DNA of 64,000 nucleotides from Lysinibacillus contaminans. Lineage in GTDB: Bacteria; Bacillota; Bacilli; Bacillales_A; Planococcaceae. The number at the start of each line of letters is the position of its first letter. Positions within the stretch are counted from its first letter, which is position 1. A program made the translations under genes and the position numbers. The notes beneath the pieces are model-generated. The model saw nothing but the letters and a program-made list of their open reading frames with translations, ran no database searches and had not been told where the DNA came from. This document shows, in pieces, positions 18,568-29,810 of the stretch. The DNA is taken from NCBI RefSeq assembly GCF_001278945.1, contig NZ_LGRV01000003.1, positions 1,116,001 through 1,180,000 of the forward strand, written 5' to 3'.

Positions 18568-18729
18568 TATTACAAATAAATATGTACGTAATGGCTGTCA
18601 AGTGACTGATGGATTTATCGTCGCCCCCGTTGTTTTTTGAGCCTTGATAATTTAATGGCGAAGGAATGTCTTTTCTATTGCACGGACAAGAACGTTTGTT
18701 CTATAATTGTTCGAAAAGGGGGACAGTTG

Positions 18730-18951
18730 TTGAAAGAACAGTTAATAAAAGCAATACAACGTAATCAGCCGATAAACATGATATACCTGTCTAAGGAGGG
18801 AACAATATCAAAAAGGTGTGTGAAAATTATCAAGATTGCTTGTGATTCTTTTCAAGCGTACTGCTTTACAAGACGTGCCAAACGTACTTTTATTATCGAT
18901 AATGTTCTAGCCATATCTCCAATCGTCAGTAAAGAAAGAGATGTTATGTAA
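18730..18951 (+). CDS. Small WYL-domain-like protein
   Basis: A 73-residue protein reading as a single WYL-like SH3-fold unit: QPINMIYLSKEGTISKRCVKI, then FQAYCFTRRAKRTFIIDNVLAISP. In larger regulators this fold binds ligands or nucleic acid; stand-alone short versions are common in Bacillales and of unknown role. The frame is open from TTG 18637, but TTG 18730 follows GGGGGA and starts the domain cleanly. No obvious operon partner. Confidence 0.65.
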   Translation: MKEQLIKAIQRNQPINMIYLSKEGTISKRCVKIIKIACDSFQAYCFTRRAKRTFIIDNVLAISPIVSKERDVM

Positions 18952-18972
18952 TATTAATATTACAGCACATTA

Positions 18973-19263
18973 TTAATTCGAAATCTCAATCAAGTTTACA
19001 TCCGAATCTCGAATGTAAACTGACATAATTGGACCCATTGTGTCTGATCTTTAAATCGGTCCTTCTTCAATTGAAACACCTAATTGATTAAAATATTCTA
19101 CTACATCTGATAATACATCCTCAGTAATCAAACACAAAACAGCACTTCCTGACGTTGCATTTGCAGCATTCAGTTCAAACTCTTTTCCTACCTCATGTCG
19201 ATTTACTTTCTGTTGCCCAAAAACTAAAGCTTTTCTTCCTTCTCGAAGCGTAAAATTCCAATG
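18973..19263 (-). pseudogene. Broken VOC (glyoxalase/dioxygenase superfamily) gene
   Basis: Minus-strand translation gives REGRKALVFGQQKVNRHE, then GSAVLCLITEDVLSDVVEYF and GVSIEEGPI, a stop (TAA), and then MGPIMSVYIRDSDVNLIEIS. This is a VOC-family protein with its C-terminal metal-ligand region, interrupted by a TAA where GP-[VI]-x-R-x-x-x-MGP is normally continuous, and lacking the N-terminal third. It cannot make a full protein. A live VOC gene lies directly downstream on the other strand, but the two are different members of the family. The rest of 18952-19424 shows no gene. Confidence 0.8.
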
Positions 19264-19424
19264 ATATTAGTAAAAAAGTTAGGAATTATATAATAACATA
19301 ACTGATGAATAGAGGAAGTTGACTTTTTCTCTCTGGATATTAGTAATTTAAGTTATATTATAGTAAGAGGTAATTCTTGAAAAATACAGAATTATTACAA
19401 TAATAATAGAAAGGTGGTATAAAA

Positions 19425-19856
19425 ATGAATAGAATAAATCTTATTACGCTAGGTGTAAGAGATATTAACTTATCTTTAACTTTTTATAGAGATGGCTTAG
19501 GTTTTCAAACATCAATGACCGAGGAAAGCCCAGGTATTGTTTTCTTTAATAATGCAGGTACAAAACTCTCCTTGTATCCTTTAGAGGCGTTAACAAAAGA
19601 TATTAATGAAAAAGAATCGCCAAGCAAACAAGGATTTTCAGGTATTACTTTAGCGTACAATGCTAAGTCAGCAGAAGAAGTTGATGAGATCATGATGAAG
19701 GCTGAAAAAGCTGGAGGCACAATTGTTAAAGCACCAGAAAAAGTTTTCTGGGGAGGGTACAGCGGATATTTTTCTGATCCAGACGGTTACTATTGGGAAG
19801 TCGCATACTCAGCGGACTGGAACTTTGATCAAAATGATATGTTGATTATCCAATAA
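19425..19856 (+). CDS. VOC family protein (glyoxalase/bleomycin-resistance fold)
   Basis: A 143-residue protein made of paired beta-alpha-beta-beta-beta units. It starts RINLITLGVRDINLSLTFYRDGLGF and ends GYSGYFSDPDGYYWEVAY, the signature of this superfamily (metal-dependent isomerases, dioxygenases and antibiotic-binding proteins). The activity cannot be assigned. A strong AAAGGTGG site precedes the ATG; a hairpin terminator follows. Confidence 0.9.
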   Translation: MNRINLITLGVRDINLSLTFYRDGLGFQTSMTEESPGIVFFNNAGTKLSLYPLEALTKDINEKESPSKQGFSGITLAYNAKSAEEVDEIMMKAEKAGGTIVKAPEKVFWGGYSGYFSDPDGYYWEVAYSADWNFDQNDMLIIQ

Positions 19857-19887
19857 AGATAAATCAAATACAAGCAGTATCATAAAT

Positions 19888-19921
19888 AAGGGAACTCCAA
19901 ATTATCAGGAGTTCCTTTTAG
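19888..19921 (+). terminator. Intrinsic terminator after the VOC gene
   Basis: GGAACTCC / GGAGTTCC with CTTTT tail. Confidence 0.8.
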
Positions 19922-20337
19922 TTCTATAACACTCACCTATGTTAACAGTTTTATCTGTTTGCATTATTCGGGACAAGACAAAATCTGAATTGAATTTTGA
20001 TATTTTTTCCCGCTATCTGTATTAAATTGGTAGAACTCCATTTTATACACTACTTAATACATATAATAGTTCTTAATTCTAGATAAAACTCGATTGCGTG
20101 AATAAATACGTTACAGCAAAATAATATAAATAGTTAATTTGTTGTTTTAATCGAGTAAAACAACATTAGATTGATTAAAGTACAATAATAAACAAGTAGG
20201 AGAATTGGTATACAAACCAACCTCTGCTTTTATTTGTATGATTAAATAATTGTTATTTATATTTTAATATCTAAAAATAAAACTTTTGGATTTAAAGTTC
20301 GTATTAATTGGAAAATACTTATTTTTCAGGAGGTAAT
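19922..20337. other. AT-rich intergenic region, no gene seen
   Basis: About 415 bp, very AT-rich, with several A/T tracts. Presumably contains the promoter of the lipoprotein gene; no structured RNA recognised. Confidence 0.5.
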
Positions 20338-21222
20338 ATGTTTAAGTTTAGAGGCTTCTTCCTTATATTATTATTCTTATTAACATCCTGTACGCAGGAT
20401 ACAGTTGTTCCAAAAGAAAAAGTACAAAAAGAAAAACTTGATGATAGCATTGTGGTTACAGCAGATGGGAAAATGACCTTTAAGATTATTAATTCAATAA
20501 AGGTTCCACAAGAAAAAGTAGAATCAATAAAAGAAGAACTTCTTGATGCCTATGATGAAATTCAACATTCAATTCATACGGCATATGTTCCATCTGAGAC
20601 AATAAATGTATTTCTCAATGAAGGAAATCAAGTATCATGGGGATTGAAATCAAAAATCATTCTTTATGGCATTAAGGAAAATCAATATCCACTTGTCCAT
20701 GAGCTTACACATTCTTTACTTGGTTATGGCAATAATTTTGATTCAAGCAGTGGCTATTTAACGCAAGAGGGTTTTGCTACGTATATGGGAGAAAAGTATG
20801 AAAAATCAAAATCAAATACCCATAAGCTTATGAAGTATTTTATCGATTCAAACAAATTAATACCAATTAGCAAGCTGATTGATTTAAATCAAGACGATGC
20901 CTATTTTCGCCCAGCACTTACAAACCAAGAAGAGTACACCCTTCAATGGATGAGCTATATTCATTCAGCTTCTTTTATTACTTATTTAATTGACACTTAT
21001 GGATTAGAAAAGTTTGAACAGATATACAACGAAGAGGACTTGGCTAAAAAAATTGAGGGAGTATACGAAAAAAATGTTAGTGAAATCGAAAATGATTGGG
21101 TAATTTTTATTAAAAATAGTCAAACGGAACTAACATATGAAGACAAAATAAAAATGGGATCCTTTTTTACTACTACTTCAGTTATTGATAAAATAGATCC
21201 GAAATTTTTTACAGAAGAATAA
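20338..21222 (+). CDS. Lipoprotein with zinc-metallopeptidase (gluzincin) motif
   Basis: A 294-residue secreted lipoprotein: signal FFLILLFLLTSC with the lipidated Cys at about residue 19. The middle carries VHELTHSLLGYG (HExxH) and, about 25 residues later, TQEGFATYMGE, whose Glu fits the third zinc ligand of gluzincins (peptidase-MA/M1-like arrangement). The rest is not recognised. AGGAGGT sits 3-8 nt before the ATG; the frame upstream to 20308 has no site. A stand-alone gene in AT-rich surroundings, possibly a later acquisition. Peptidase activity is inference from the motif. Confidence 0.75.
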   Translation: MFKFRGFFLILLFLLTSCTQDTVVPKEKVQKEKLDDSIVVTADGKMTFKIINSIKVPQEKVESIKEELLDAYDEIQHSIHTAYVPSETINVFLNEGNQVSWGLKSKIILYGIKENQYPLVHELTHSLLGYGNNFDSSSGYLTQEGFATYMGEKYEKSKSNTHKLMKYFIDSNKLIPISKLIDLNQDDAYFRPALTNQEEYTLQWMSYIHSASFITYLIDTYGLEKFEQIYNEEDLAKKIEGVYEKNVSEIENDWVIFIKNSQTELTYEDKIKMGSFFTTTSVIDKIDPKFFTEE

Positions 21223-21457
21223 TTTTTTTATATATAAGAATGTATGATTCTATTTAACTTACGGATAGCTTTTGTTATATATTCGATTTGCGAGATATCT
21301 ATTTAATCTTTTAGTAAACAGCCTTTACAATTTTAAAAAGTTACTCAATGATGAAAGGCATTATATGTATCAATTGCTTCAGTGAAGGGATGTATATTAT
21401 TGTGAGGTTTAAGAAAACGAAAAATTCCAGTAGTTGAGAATTTAATAAACTAAAAAT
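21223..21457. other. Intergenic region, no gene seen
   Basis: AT-rich spacer of roughly 235 bp before a convergent terminator; no ORF with a ribosome site and no conserved RNA noticed. Confidence 0.4.
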
Positions 21458-21488
21458 AAGAAGCTACTCGAGATGAGTAGCTTCTTTA
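21458..21488. terminator. Bidirectional terminator between convergent genes
   Basis: AAGAAGCTACTC / GAGTAGCTTCTT perfect stem with a 4-nt loop, T-rich on the plus side and A-rich before it. Confidence 0.85.
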
Positions 21489-21535
21489 AATGTTGATTTA
21501 TCAATTTTTAAATTACGTTTTATTGAAAGAACGAC

Positions 21536-23158
<1,623 letters not shown>

Positions 23159-23411
23159 TCACAATGCTTCTAGTATAGCATGAATTACGTTGCATAGTCT
23201 ATTAACATTACTACATCAAGGTTTTTAGTCTTTGACATTATTAATGTCCATAAACTAGTATCTACTTAGAGTACACTACTACTTTTAACCAAATAGACTA
23301 TCTCGAATATATTGATCCAACCTTTTTAAAACTCAACGTTAAAGGGGGATTTTTCATTTTTATTAAATGATTAGTATAGCAGAGTAAGGTCATACTAGTT
23401 GAAGGGAGTTA

Positions 23412-23549
23412 ATGCAAGCAAAATTGAATCTTCACAAGAATAAAATATGTAAACTTGAAATAGCTGAGAAAGCAATAAACGGGGAATTTTGTGCACAGGG
23501 ATTAAGAATAGTAGTTAGAGCAGATAATGATGTGGAAGCGGTTTTATGA
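23412..23549 (+). CDS. Possible 45-residue hypothetical protein
   Basis: ATG at 23412 after AAGGGAG (only about 3 nt spacing), encoding MQAKLNLHKNKICKLE and ending VRADNDVEAVL. It lies alone in the 495-bp gap between the ABC-F gene and the MFS gene. The composition is protein-like, but nothing is recognised and no terminator follows. It may be spurious. Nothing else was seen in 23141-23635. Confidence 0.3.
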   Translation: MQAKLNLHKNKICKLEIAEKAINGEFCAQGLRIVVRADNDVEAVL

Positions 23550-23635
23550 AAATCAGAGGTCTGTCGATTGTTTACGTTAGCAAAATGTGATTTAGTTTAA
23601 TAAGGAAATTTGGGCTTGGAAAGGTTTTAGATCCT

Positions 23636-24838
23636 ATGAGAAACAAACAATGGACAGTTTCAATGATACTGATTGTCGTAAGTATTTTCTTTGTCGCCCT
23701 AAATACGCGACCAGCTGTAACAGCTATTGGGCCACTTTTCAATGTATTAATGGAGTCACTTCAAGTATCCAATACGCATATAAGTTTACTCACATCGATT
23801 CCAGTGTTTTGTATGGGGCTATTTGCTCCGTTAGCAGTACCGTTGCAAAAAAGGCTAGGTACAAAAGGGTCGATTGAACTTCTACTTATCATTATTGCAA
23901 TTGCAAACGGATTACGTTTTGTTGAAGAAAGCTATTCTTTACTGGTCGTGACAAGCTTTGCGGCTGGCTTTGCAATAGCGATTATTGGCCCTATTTTAAA
24001 TGCTTATATTAAGGATAAATTTCCTAGTCGATTTACGACTGTTGTTGGTGTCTATTCATTTGGTATTGGTGCAGGGGCAACATTAAGCGCCGGTTTGACC
24101 GTCTCAATCTATAATGCATTTGATAAAAGTTGGACGATTGCACTTGGTGGTTGGGTCGTACTAGCCATAATGGCATTAGTTATTTGGCTACTATGGGTAC
24201 CAAAAGAGCAAGTAGGGAAGAAAGAAGCGACAATAACCAAACATGACAAAGTACGAAATCCGTGGAAGAACGGGCATGCATGGATGATGCTTATATTTTT
24301 CGGGTTACAGACGGCATTGTTTTTTGCGTTGATGTCATGGTTACCAGCAATGCTACAAGACAAAGGATTTACACTGGTAGTAGCAAGTGCGGTGCTAACG
24401 TTTATGTCTATTGTGCAATTGGTCGGTAATATCACCATTACTATGTTGATGGAAAAATGGTCAAATCGAATTGCTTGGCTTCTGTCTTTAAGTGCACTCG
24501 GCATTGTTGGCTTTGTATTATTATGGATAGGCACTGGTTATATGGTGTGGTTTGCAGTATTCATTATTGGCATAGTACTTAGTGGCTTGTTTCCAATTGG
24601 CTTGTTATTACCGCTTGATGAAGCGACGAATAATATGGAAGCGAATAGCTGGTCATCGATGGTGCTGTCAGGTGGCTTTATGATAAGTGCTATACTTCCA
24701 CTGCTTATTGGCGTCTTGTATGATAAAACAGCAAATCATAATATTACGTACGCCATTTTTATCATCTTCATGATAGGTATCATTGGCATTACACTACTCC
24801 TAAGAAAAAATAAAAATGTGAAGCATGCTACAAAATAG
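23636..24838 (+). CDS. MFS transporter, CynX/NimT type
   Basis: A 400-residue protein with about 12 hydrophobic segments. The N-terminal FFVALNTRPAVTAIGPL, with the loop motif LQKRLGTKGS, fits the cyanate/nitroimidazole (CynX/NimT/YycB) branch of the major facilitator superfamily. A central cytosolic loop (KEQVGKKEATITKHDK) splits the two six-helix halves as expected. The substrate cannot be told. Followed by a strong terminator. Confidence 0.85.
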   Translation: MRNKQWTVSMILIVVSIFFVALNTRPAVTAIGPLFNVLMESLQVSNTHISLLTSIPVFCMGLFAPLAVPLQKRLGTKGSIELLLIIIAIANGLRFVEESYSLLVVTSFAAGFAIAIIGPILNAYIKDKFPSRFTTVVGVYSFGIGAGATLSAGLTVSIYNAFDKSWTIALGGWVVLAIMALVIWLLWVPKEQVGKKEATITKHDKVRNPWKNGHAWMMLIFFGLQTALFFALMSWLPAMLQDKGFTLVVASAVLTFMSIVQLVGNITITMLMEKWSNRIAWLLSLSALGIVGFVLLWIGTGYMVWFAVFIIGIVLSGLFPIGLLLPLDEATNNMEANSWSSMVLSGGFMISAILPLLIGVLYDKTANHNITYAIFIIFMIGIIGITLLLRKNKNVKHATK

Positions 24839-24853
24839 TAGCATGTTTTTTTT
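24821..24853 (+). terminator. Intrinsic terminator of the MFS gene
   Basis: CATGCTAC / GTAGCATG stem with eight T residues; overlaps the stop codon. Confidence 0.9.
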
Positions 24854-25065
24854 GACGTAAAAAATATGCAAAACATTATTAATTTGAGTATTTTGTCATG
24901 TAAAAGGATGAGATATTGAATGAATTTATGGGTGGAAAGATTCGTAGTGAATGAATGGGAATATTTAATTACAAATAATAATATTATGTAAACTTGAAAC
25001 AGATGAAGTCCTTGTATATTATAAGGAGTAAGAAAAGAAGTTTAAAAGAAAGTTTTGGTGAACGT

Positions 25066-26166
25066 ATGCGAAAGAAAGTTTTAATGATTGGCGCTACAGC
25101 AGTCTTTTTAGCAGGTTGTGGCGATCAAACAGTCGCTGAGATGCTAAAAAATCAAAAAAAAGAAGTAAAAACAGAACAGGTCAGCAAGCAGGAAGAAACA
25201 ATTGTACCTGAAGTGAAGATCATCGGGGAAAATGGTGTAGGGGCTGGGATTATCGTAAAAAAAGACGATTCAACGCTCTATATCGTCACAAATGGTGCTC
25301 TAGTTGCTTCTAAACCGACAGCGCTTATACAATTTAGCAATGATAAGTTAGTACAGGCAGATGTACATTTTATGTCGACCGCACATAACATTGCGGTTTT
25401 GCAGGTGAAATATAAGTCTGTGGTTAAAGTGCCGACTGTTTACAATGGGGACCTACAAAATTTAGCTGTATATGTAGACGGACTACCATATACGGTTGAA
25501 AAGTATGCAGATAAAGTGGCAGCATACTATGTTGATGCGGAAGAAGTGTTACCACTTGGCAGCCCAGTGATGGAGGAATCAAGCGGAGAAATCGTTGGGG
25601 TTTATTTTAATCGTCAGCAGCAAGGTGTAGCAGAGCCATACATATTACCATTGAAGGATATTGTGACGTTACTTGATGAATGGATTACTGAGGGTATGAA
25701 TGCTAAGGAACGTCTAGCACAATCGAAAAACTTGTATCCATATATTGAAAAAGGGGACAAGGAGGCAGTGAAGCAAGCAGTCGAAAAATTCGGTAAGGAT
25801 GTTTTTGCTTATAACGCAGATGAAGTGAAAATATTTATTGACTTGTTCCAAGAGCATCTAAGGGGTGCGGTGATTGAAAATGATGCGACTGTTATGGAGA
25901 GTATCACGGGAGCAGAAGATTTACAACATACATTGGATGCCATGGTGGCTTATTATGCGTCTAAAAATGCAAAAATCCAATTTTCGAATACAAAGGTGAA
26001 GAGCATTGATATTGTAGGACAAAACATTGCAGTTCGAGCAAAGACTGAGTATGTTTTAACGAATGCAGCTGGCCAAGAAGCACTGGCCAATTCGACGATT
26101 ATTTATGAAATCTTCAAAAATGCTGAAGGTGAATACAAAATGATTCGTTTAACGACTGAGGAGTGA
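25066..26166 (+). CDS. Lipoprotein with inactive trypsin-like (HtrA-fold) domain
   Basis: A 366-residue lipoprotein (signal ending in LAGC). Residues about 50-200 follow the HtrA protease pattern, yet every catalytic position is changed: [10 protein letters not shown] where TNxHVV carries His, AHNIAVLQV where xxDLAVLQV carries Asp, and LPLGSPV where GNSGSPV carries Ser. The C-terminal 160 residues look like a TcaA-like or NTF2-like stress domain (helices, then [11 protein letters not shown] and [16 protein letters not shown]), an uncertain reading. A binding rather than cleaving role is inferred. I chose the ATG at 25066; the frame is open from 24994. The stop overlaps recQ's Shine-Dalgarno, so the two are co-transcribed. 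Confidence 0.8.
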   Translation: MRKKVLMIGATAVFLAGCGDQTVAEMLKNQKKEVKTEQVSKQEETIVPEVKIIGENGVGAGIIVKKDDSTLYIVTNGALVASKPTALIQFSNDKLVQADVHFMSTAHNIAVLQVKYKSVVKVPTVYNGDLQNLAVYVDGLPYTVEKYADKVAAYYVDAEEVLPLGSPVMEESSGEIVGVYFNRQQQGVAEPYILPLKDIVTLLDEWITEGMNAKERLAQSKNLYPYIEKGDKEAVKQAVEKFGKDVFAYNADEVKIFIDLFQEHLRGAVIENDATVMESITGAEDLQHTLDAMVAYYASKNAKIQFSNTKVKSIDIVGQNIAVRAKTEYVLTNAAGQEALANSTIIYEIFKNAEGEYKMIRLTTEE

Positions 26167-26171
26167 GAAAA

Positions 26172-27935
26172 ATGATGGAACAAGCAAGACAAATGCTACA
26201 GCATCACTTCGGTTACGATGAATTCCGTACGGGGCAAGCGCAAATAATCGAGCAGACGCTAACGGGTCAGTCTAGTCTTTGTGTTATGCCGACTGGTGGT
26301 GGGAAATCTATTTGCTATCAAATTCCTGCATTAATGTTAGATGGTTTAACGATCGTCGTCTCGCCGCTGATTTCACTTATGCAGGATCAGGTAGAGTCAT
26401 TACGTGCGGCTAATATACCGGCAGCCTACATTAATAGTACATTGACGGCACAAGAAGTGAATGAAACGATGCAGCTAGCAAGTGCTGGTTATTTGAAGCT
26501 CTTATATATTGCGCCAGAACGGCTGGAGAGCACGCAATTTTTACAGGCGCTCTCTTATTTACATGTGCCACTTATTGCCGTGGACGAGGCCCATTGTATT
26601 TCGCAGTGGGGGCATGATTTTCGACCGAGCTATCGTTCGATTCAAAAGCTCTTTACATTATGGCCGCAAAAACCAACTGTTCTCGCATTGACCGCAACAG
26701 CGACGCCAGCCGTCTGTGATGACATTCGTCAATTGTTAAGTATTGCCGAGGATTCAGCAGTTATAACTGGATTTGCACGTGAAAATTTAGCATTTTCAGT
26801 ACTAATAGGAGAAAATAAAGAGCGTTTTATTAAAAATTATGTGGAAAAGAACAAAAATGAGGTCGGTATCATTTACGCTGCAACTCGAAAAGCGGTGGAC
26901 GCGCTATATGAACTACTAACTCGTTTTGGCGTGTCTGTTGCTAAATATCATGCTGGATTATCGGAAGAAATGCGTATGTCTGAGCAAGACCGCTTTTTGA
27001 AGAACGAAGCACGAATTATGGTAGCAACAAATGCGTTTGGAATGGGTATAGATGCGAGTAACGTACGCTTCATTATTCATTATCAAATGCCACGTAATAT
27101 GGAGAGTTACTATCAGGAAGCGGGCCGTGCTGGGCGAGATGGCTTACCAAGCGCGTGTCTGTTGCTGTATGCATCTGGAGATGTGCAGACACAGCGTTTT
27201 TTAATCGAGCAAACGCAGGATGAAACACGGATTTCACAAGAATTAGCTAAATTACAAACGATGGTAGATTACTGTCATACAGAAGGGTGTCTTCAAAATG
27301 CCATTTTAACGTATTTCGGTGAAGTTCCTGAGGAGCCATGTGGTCGTTGTAGTAATTGTAATGACGGACGTGAGGTAAATGATGTAACAACTGATGCACA
27401 AAAGGTTTTAGCGTGTGTCGTTCGAATGGGCCAAAAATTTGGGAAAACGATGATTGCACAAGTGTTAGTCGGCTCGAAAAATCAAAAGGTGCTTGATTTT
27501 GGCTTTACTAAGCTATCGACATACGGCATTTTAAAGGGCCAATCAGTAAAAGATGTATCGAATTTTATTGAATTTTTAATTGCAGAAGGCTTGCTTGCCG
27601 TTAAGCATGGTACGTTCCCAACAATTTATGTGTCTGAGGAAGGAAAAACTGTGCTAATGGGCGAACGGACGGTACTAAGAAAACAAGCTGTAACCGTACG
27701 AAAGCTGGCAGAAAATGATCCGTTGTTTGAGCATTTACGATTGCTACGTAAAGAAATTGCTGACGAAGAACGAGTGCCTCCATTTGTTATTTTCTCGGAT
27801 AAGACGCTACGAGAATTATGTGAAAAAAAACCAGCAGAACTAGAAGGTATGCGTTTAATTAGTGGTATTGGGGAAGTGAAGTTCGAAAAATATGGAAAAC
27901 GTTTCTTTGAAGCGATACATGCTTTTACGGAATAA
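26172..27935 (+). CDS. recQ: ATP-dependent DNA helicase RecQ
   Basis: A 587-residue 3'-5' DNA helicase of recombination and fork repair. Domain order: helicase core with Walker A PTGGGKS, DEAH in [18 protein letters not shown], motif [12 protein letters not shown]; zinc-binding RecQ-Ct with four Cys (CHTEGC, CGRCSNC); winged helix; and C-terminal HRDC ([27 protein letters not shown]). The start is one of two adjacent ATGs at 26172/26175, 8 nt after GAGGAG, which lies within the upstream gene's last codons. The translational coupling to a lipoprotein gene is unusual for recQ. Confidence 0.95.
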   Translation: MMEQARQMLQHHFGYDEFRTGQAQIIEQTLTGQSSLCVMPTGGGKSICYQIPALMLDGLTIVVSPLISLMQDQVESLRAANIPAAYINSTLTAQEVNETMQLASAGYLKLLYIAPERLESTQFLQALSYLHVPLIAVDEAHCISQWGHDFRPSYRSIQKLFTLWPQKPTVLALTATATPAVCDDIRQLLSIAEDSAVITGFARENLAFSVLIGENKERFIKNYVEKNKNEVGIIYAATRKAVDALYELLTRFGVSVAKYHAGLSEEMRMSEQDRFLKNEARIMVATNAFGMGIDASNVRFIIHYQMPRNMESYYQEAGRAGRDGLPSACLLLYASGDVQTQRFLIEQTQDETRISQELAKLQTMVDYCHTEGCLQNAILTYFGEVPEEPCGRCSNCNDGREVNDVTTDAQKVLACVVRMGQKFGKTMIAQVLVGSKNQKVLDFGFTKLSTYGILKGQSVKDVSNFIEFLIAEGLLAVKHGTFPTIYVSEEGKTVLMGERTVLRKQAVTVRKLAENDPLFEHLRLLRKEIADEERVPPFVIFSDKTLRELCEKKPAELEGMRLISGIGEVKFEKYGKRFFEAIHAFTE

Positions 27936-28021
27936 GCTACTTAAAGATTACTTTTCACAGCCAAGGCGTTGTATTGTAAGTTAATGTTTATCTCGATTTT
28001 TCAGTAAAAAGAATAAAAATT

Positions 28022-28066
28022 AAACCTTCGTAAAGTATGGATAACATTTTACGAAGGTTTTTTTAA
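28022..28066. terminator. Hairpin between recQ and msrA (convergent)
   Basis: AAACCTTCGTAAA / TTTTACGAAGGTTT with T run on the plus strand. Confidence 0.88.
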
Positions 28067-28068
28067 TT

Positions 28069-28590
28069 TTATTTTTCCCAGTGTGTTGTAATAAACTCGT
28101 CACGACCGGAAGTCGCACGGTCTTCTTTATAATGATCAGGCTCTTTTTTATAGTAGTCTTGATGATAATTTTCCGCAGGGTAAAAGTTTTGAGCATCGCG
28201 AATTATGGTTACAATAGGCTTATCGAAGCGGCCACTTTCAGCGAGTTTTTCTTTCGATGCCTCAGCAATGCGTTTTTGCTCCTCTGTATAAGTGAAAATC
28301 GCAGTTGTATAGGAATCACCTCGATCTTGGAATTGGCCAAATGCATCGGTCGGGTCTATTTGCATCCAGTAAATATCAAGCAATTTTTCATAGCTGAAAA
28401 TTGCTGAATCAAATTCAATTTCTACAACTTCTAAATGTCCAGAAGTACCTTTTTTGACATCCTCATATGTAGGGTTTATTATATGGCCGCCCATATAGCC
28501 GGATGTTACCTTATGTATACCGTCCCATTCAACAAACGGCTTCACCATACACCAAAAACAACCACCTGCAAACGCAGCTTTTTCAATCAT
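28069..28590 (-). CDS. msrA: Peptide methionine-S-sulfoxide reductase
   Basis: Repairs oxidised methionine (S-epimer) in proteins, cytosol. The catalytic motif [11 protein letters not shown] at the N-terminus and the downstream conserved [14 protein letters not shown], with [10 protein letters not shown], are present; 173 residues is typical. No fused MsrB domain and no msrB neighbour. I prefer the ATG at 28590 because AGAGG abuts the upstream ATG (28599) with no spacing. Confidence 0.95.
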   Translation of the reverse strand: MIEKAAFAGGCFWCMVKPFVEWDGIHKVTSGYMGGHIINPTYEDVKKGTSGHLEVVEIEFDSAIFSYEKLLDIYWMQIDPTDAFGQFQDRGDSYTTAIFTYTEEQKRIAEASKEKLAESGRFDKPIVTIIRDAQNFYPAENYHQDYYKKEPDHYKEDRATSGRDEFITTHWEK

Positions 28591-28785
28591 TCGATTCATC
28601 CTCTCTATCGTGAAAATATTATAGCACTTTTTTCACTAAATTTATGGCATTTGGGTGTAAAATATCAGATAGGTATATATTACGTTGTAGTAGAATTTCA
28701 TAAAGACTCATTTTGTCAGCGAACTTGAAACTTAACTTGCTATGAAGCGTTATATAACTATAAAAAAATAGAGGTGTTTGTAGCT

Positions 28786-29736
28786 ATGGAAGAGCAAGAA
28801 TATACAAGACGCTCAGAACGTCCCAAAAAACGTCGATTGCGAAAAGGACGTACATTTTTCATATTTTTATTACTGTGCGTCATTACAGTAGCTGTATATT
28901 CGGTGGTACAATATAGAAACGGCTTTGAACTGGCTAGTGGCACGAAGGTAGCACAAGAGGACTTTACCGGAGATGCAATTGAAGGCAGTATTGAAAACTA
29001 TTTATTACTTGGTATCGATACACGTGGGGAAGAGCAATCGCGAACGGATACGATGATGCTACTATCATGGAATAAGGATACGAATGATATAAAACTTGTC
29101 TCATTTATGCGTGATATTTATGCAGACATACCTGGCTATCAATCGTATAAGCTTAATACAGCCTACTATTTAGGAGGCGTCCAATTACTAAAGGATACGC
29201 TTGGTAATATGTTCGGTTTACCGATTCATCATTACGCACTTATTGATTTTCAAAACTTTGAGTCCCTCGTTGATATTTTGGCGCCAAATGGTGTAGAGAT
29301 TGAGGTCGAAAAGGATATGTCTGAGAAAATCGGTGTGACGTTGACACAAGGTGTGCACAGATTAAACGGTCAGGAATTACTTGGCTATGCACGTTTCCGT
29401 CAAGATGCTGAAGGTGATTTCGGACGAGTAGCTCGTCAGCAAAAAGTGATTGAAGCGTTAAAGGATGAAATATTAGCCCCTCAAAACATCTTGCATTTAC
29501 CAAAATTCGTCGGTGCTGCACAAGGTTATGTAACAACCGATTATTCATCTGCAGGCGAAATTCTACAAGTGTTAAAGATGTTGTCGAAAGGGAAAATAAC
29601 GATTGAAAAAGCAACTGTGCCGATAGAGGGTAGCTATAATTTCCAAAACTTTAGCCACGCTGGTTCTGCCATTGTGATTGATATAGAGGAGAATAAAACT
29701 TTCTTGCGTGAATTTTTAGGGATTTCCTTGGATTGA
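28786..29736 (+). CDS. LytR-CpsA-Psr (LCP) family cell-wall ligase
   Basis: A 316-residue type II membrane protein: a very basic N-terminus (RRSERPKKRRLRKGR), one transmembrane helix (FFIFLLLCVITVAVYSVVQ), then the extracellular LCP domain. Conserved Arg/Asp positions that bind the polyprenyl-pyrophosphate substrate are seen in LLGIDTRGEEQSRTDTMML, FMRDIY, YKLNTAYYLGG and YARFRQDAEGDFGR. The family attaches wall teichoic acid or other glycopolymers to peptidoglycan. The start at ATG 28786 is about 9 nt after a TAGAGGTG site. Followed after 75 bp by an AI-2E-type permease. Confidence 0.93.
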   Translation: MEEQEYTRRSERPKKRRLRKGRTFFIFLLLCVITVAVYSVVQYRNGFELASGTKVAQEDFTGDAIEGSIENYLLLGIDTRGEEQSRTDTMMLLSWNKDTNDIKLVSFMRDIYADIPGYQSYKLNTAYYLGGVQLLKDTLGNMFGLPIHHYALIDFQNFESLVDILAPNGVEIEVEKDMSEKIGVTLTQGVHRLNGQELLGYARFRQDAEGDFGRVARQQKVIEALKDEILAPQNILHLPKFVGAAQGYVTTDYSSAGEILQVLKMLSKGKITIEKATVPIEGSYNFQNFSHAGSAIVIDIEENKTFLREFLGISLD

Positions 29737-29810
29737 TGCTTCGCAAAAGTCAAGTTTATCCTGTAATATAAAGGTAGTGTTGTTTAGAGCAATTGTATTG
29801 GGGTGAGAGT

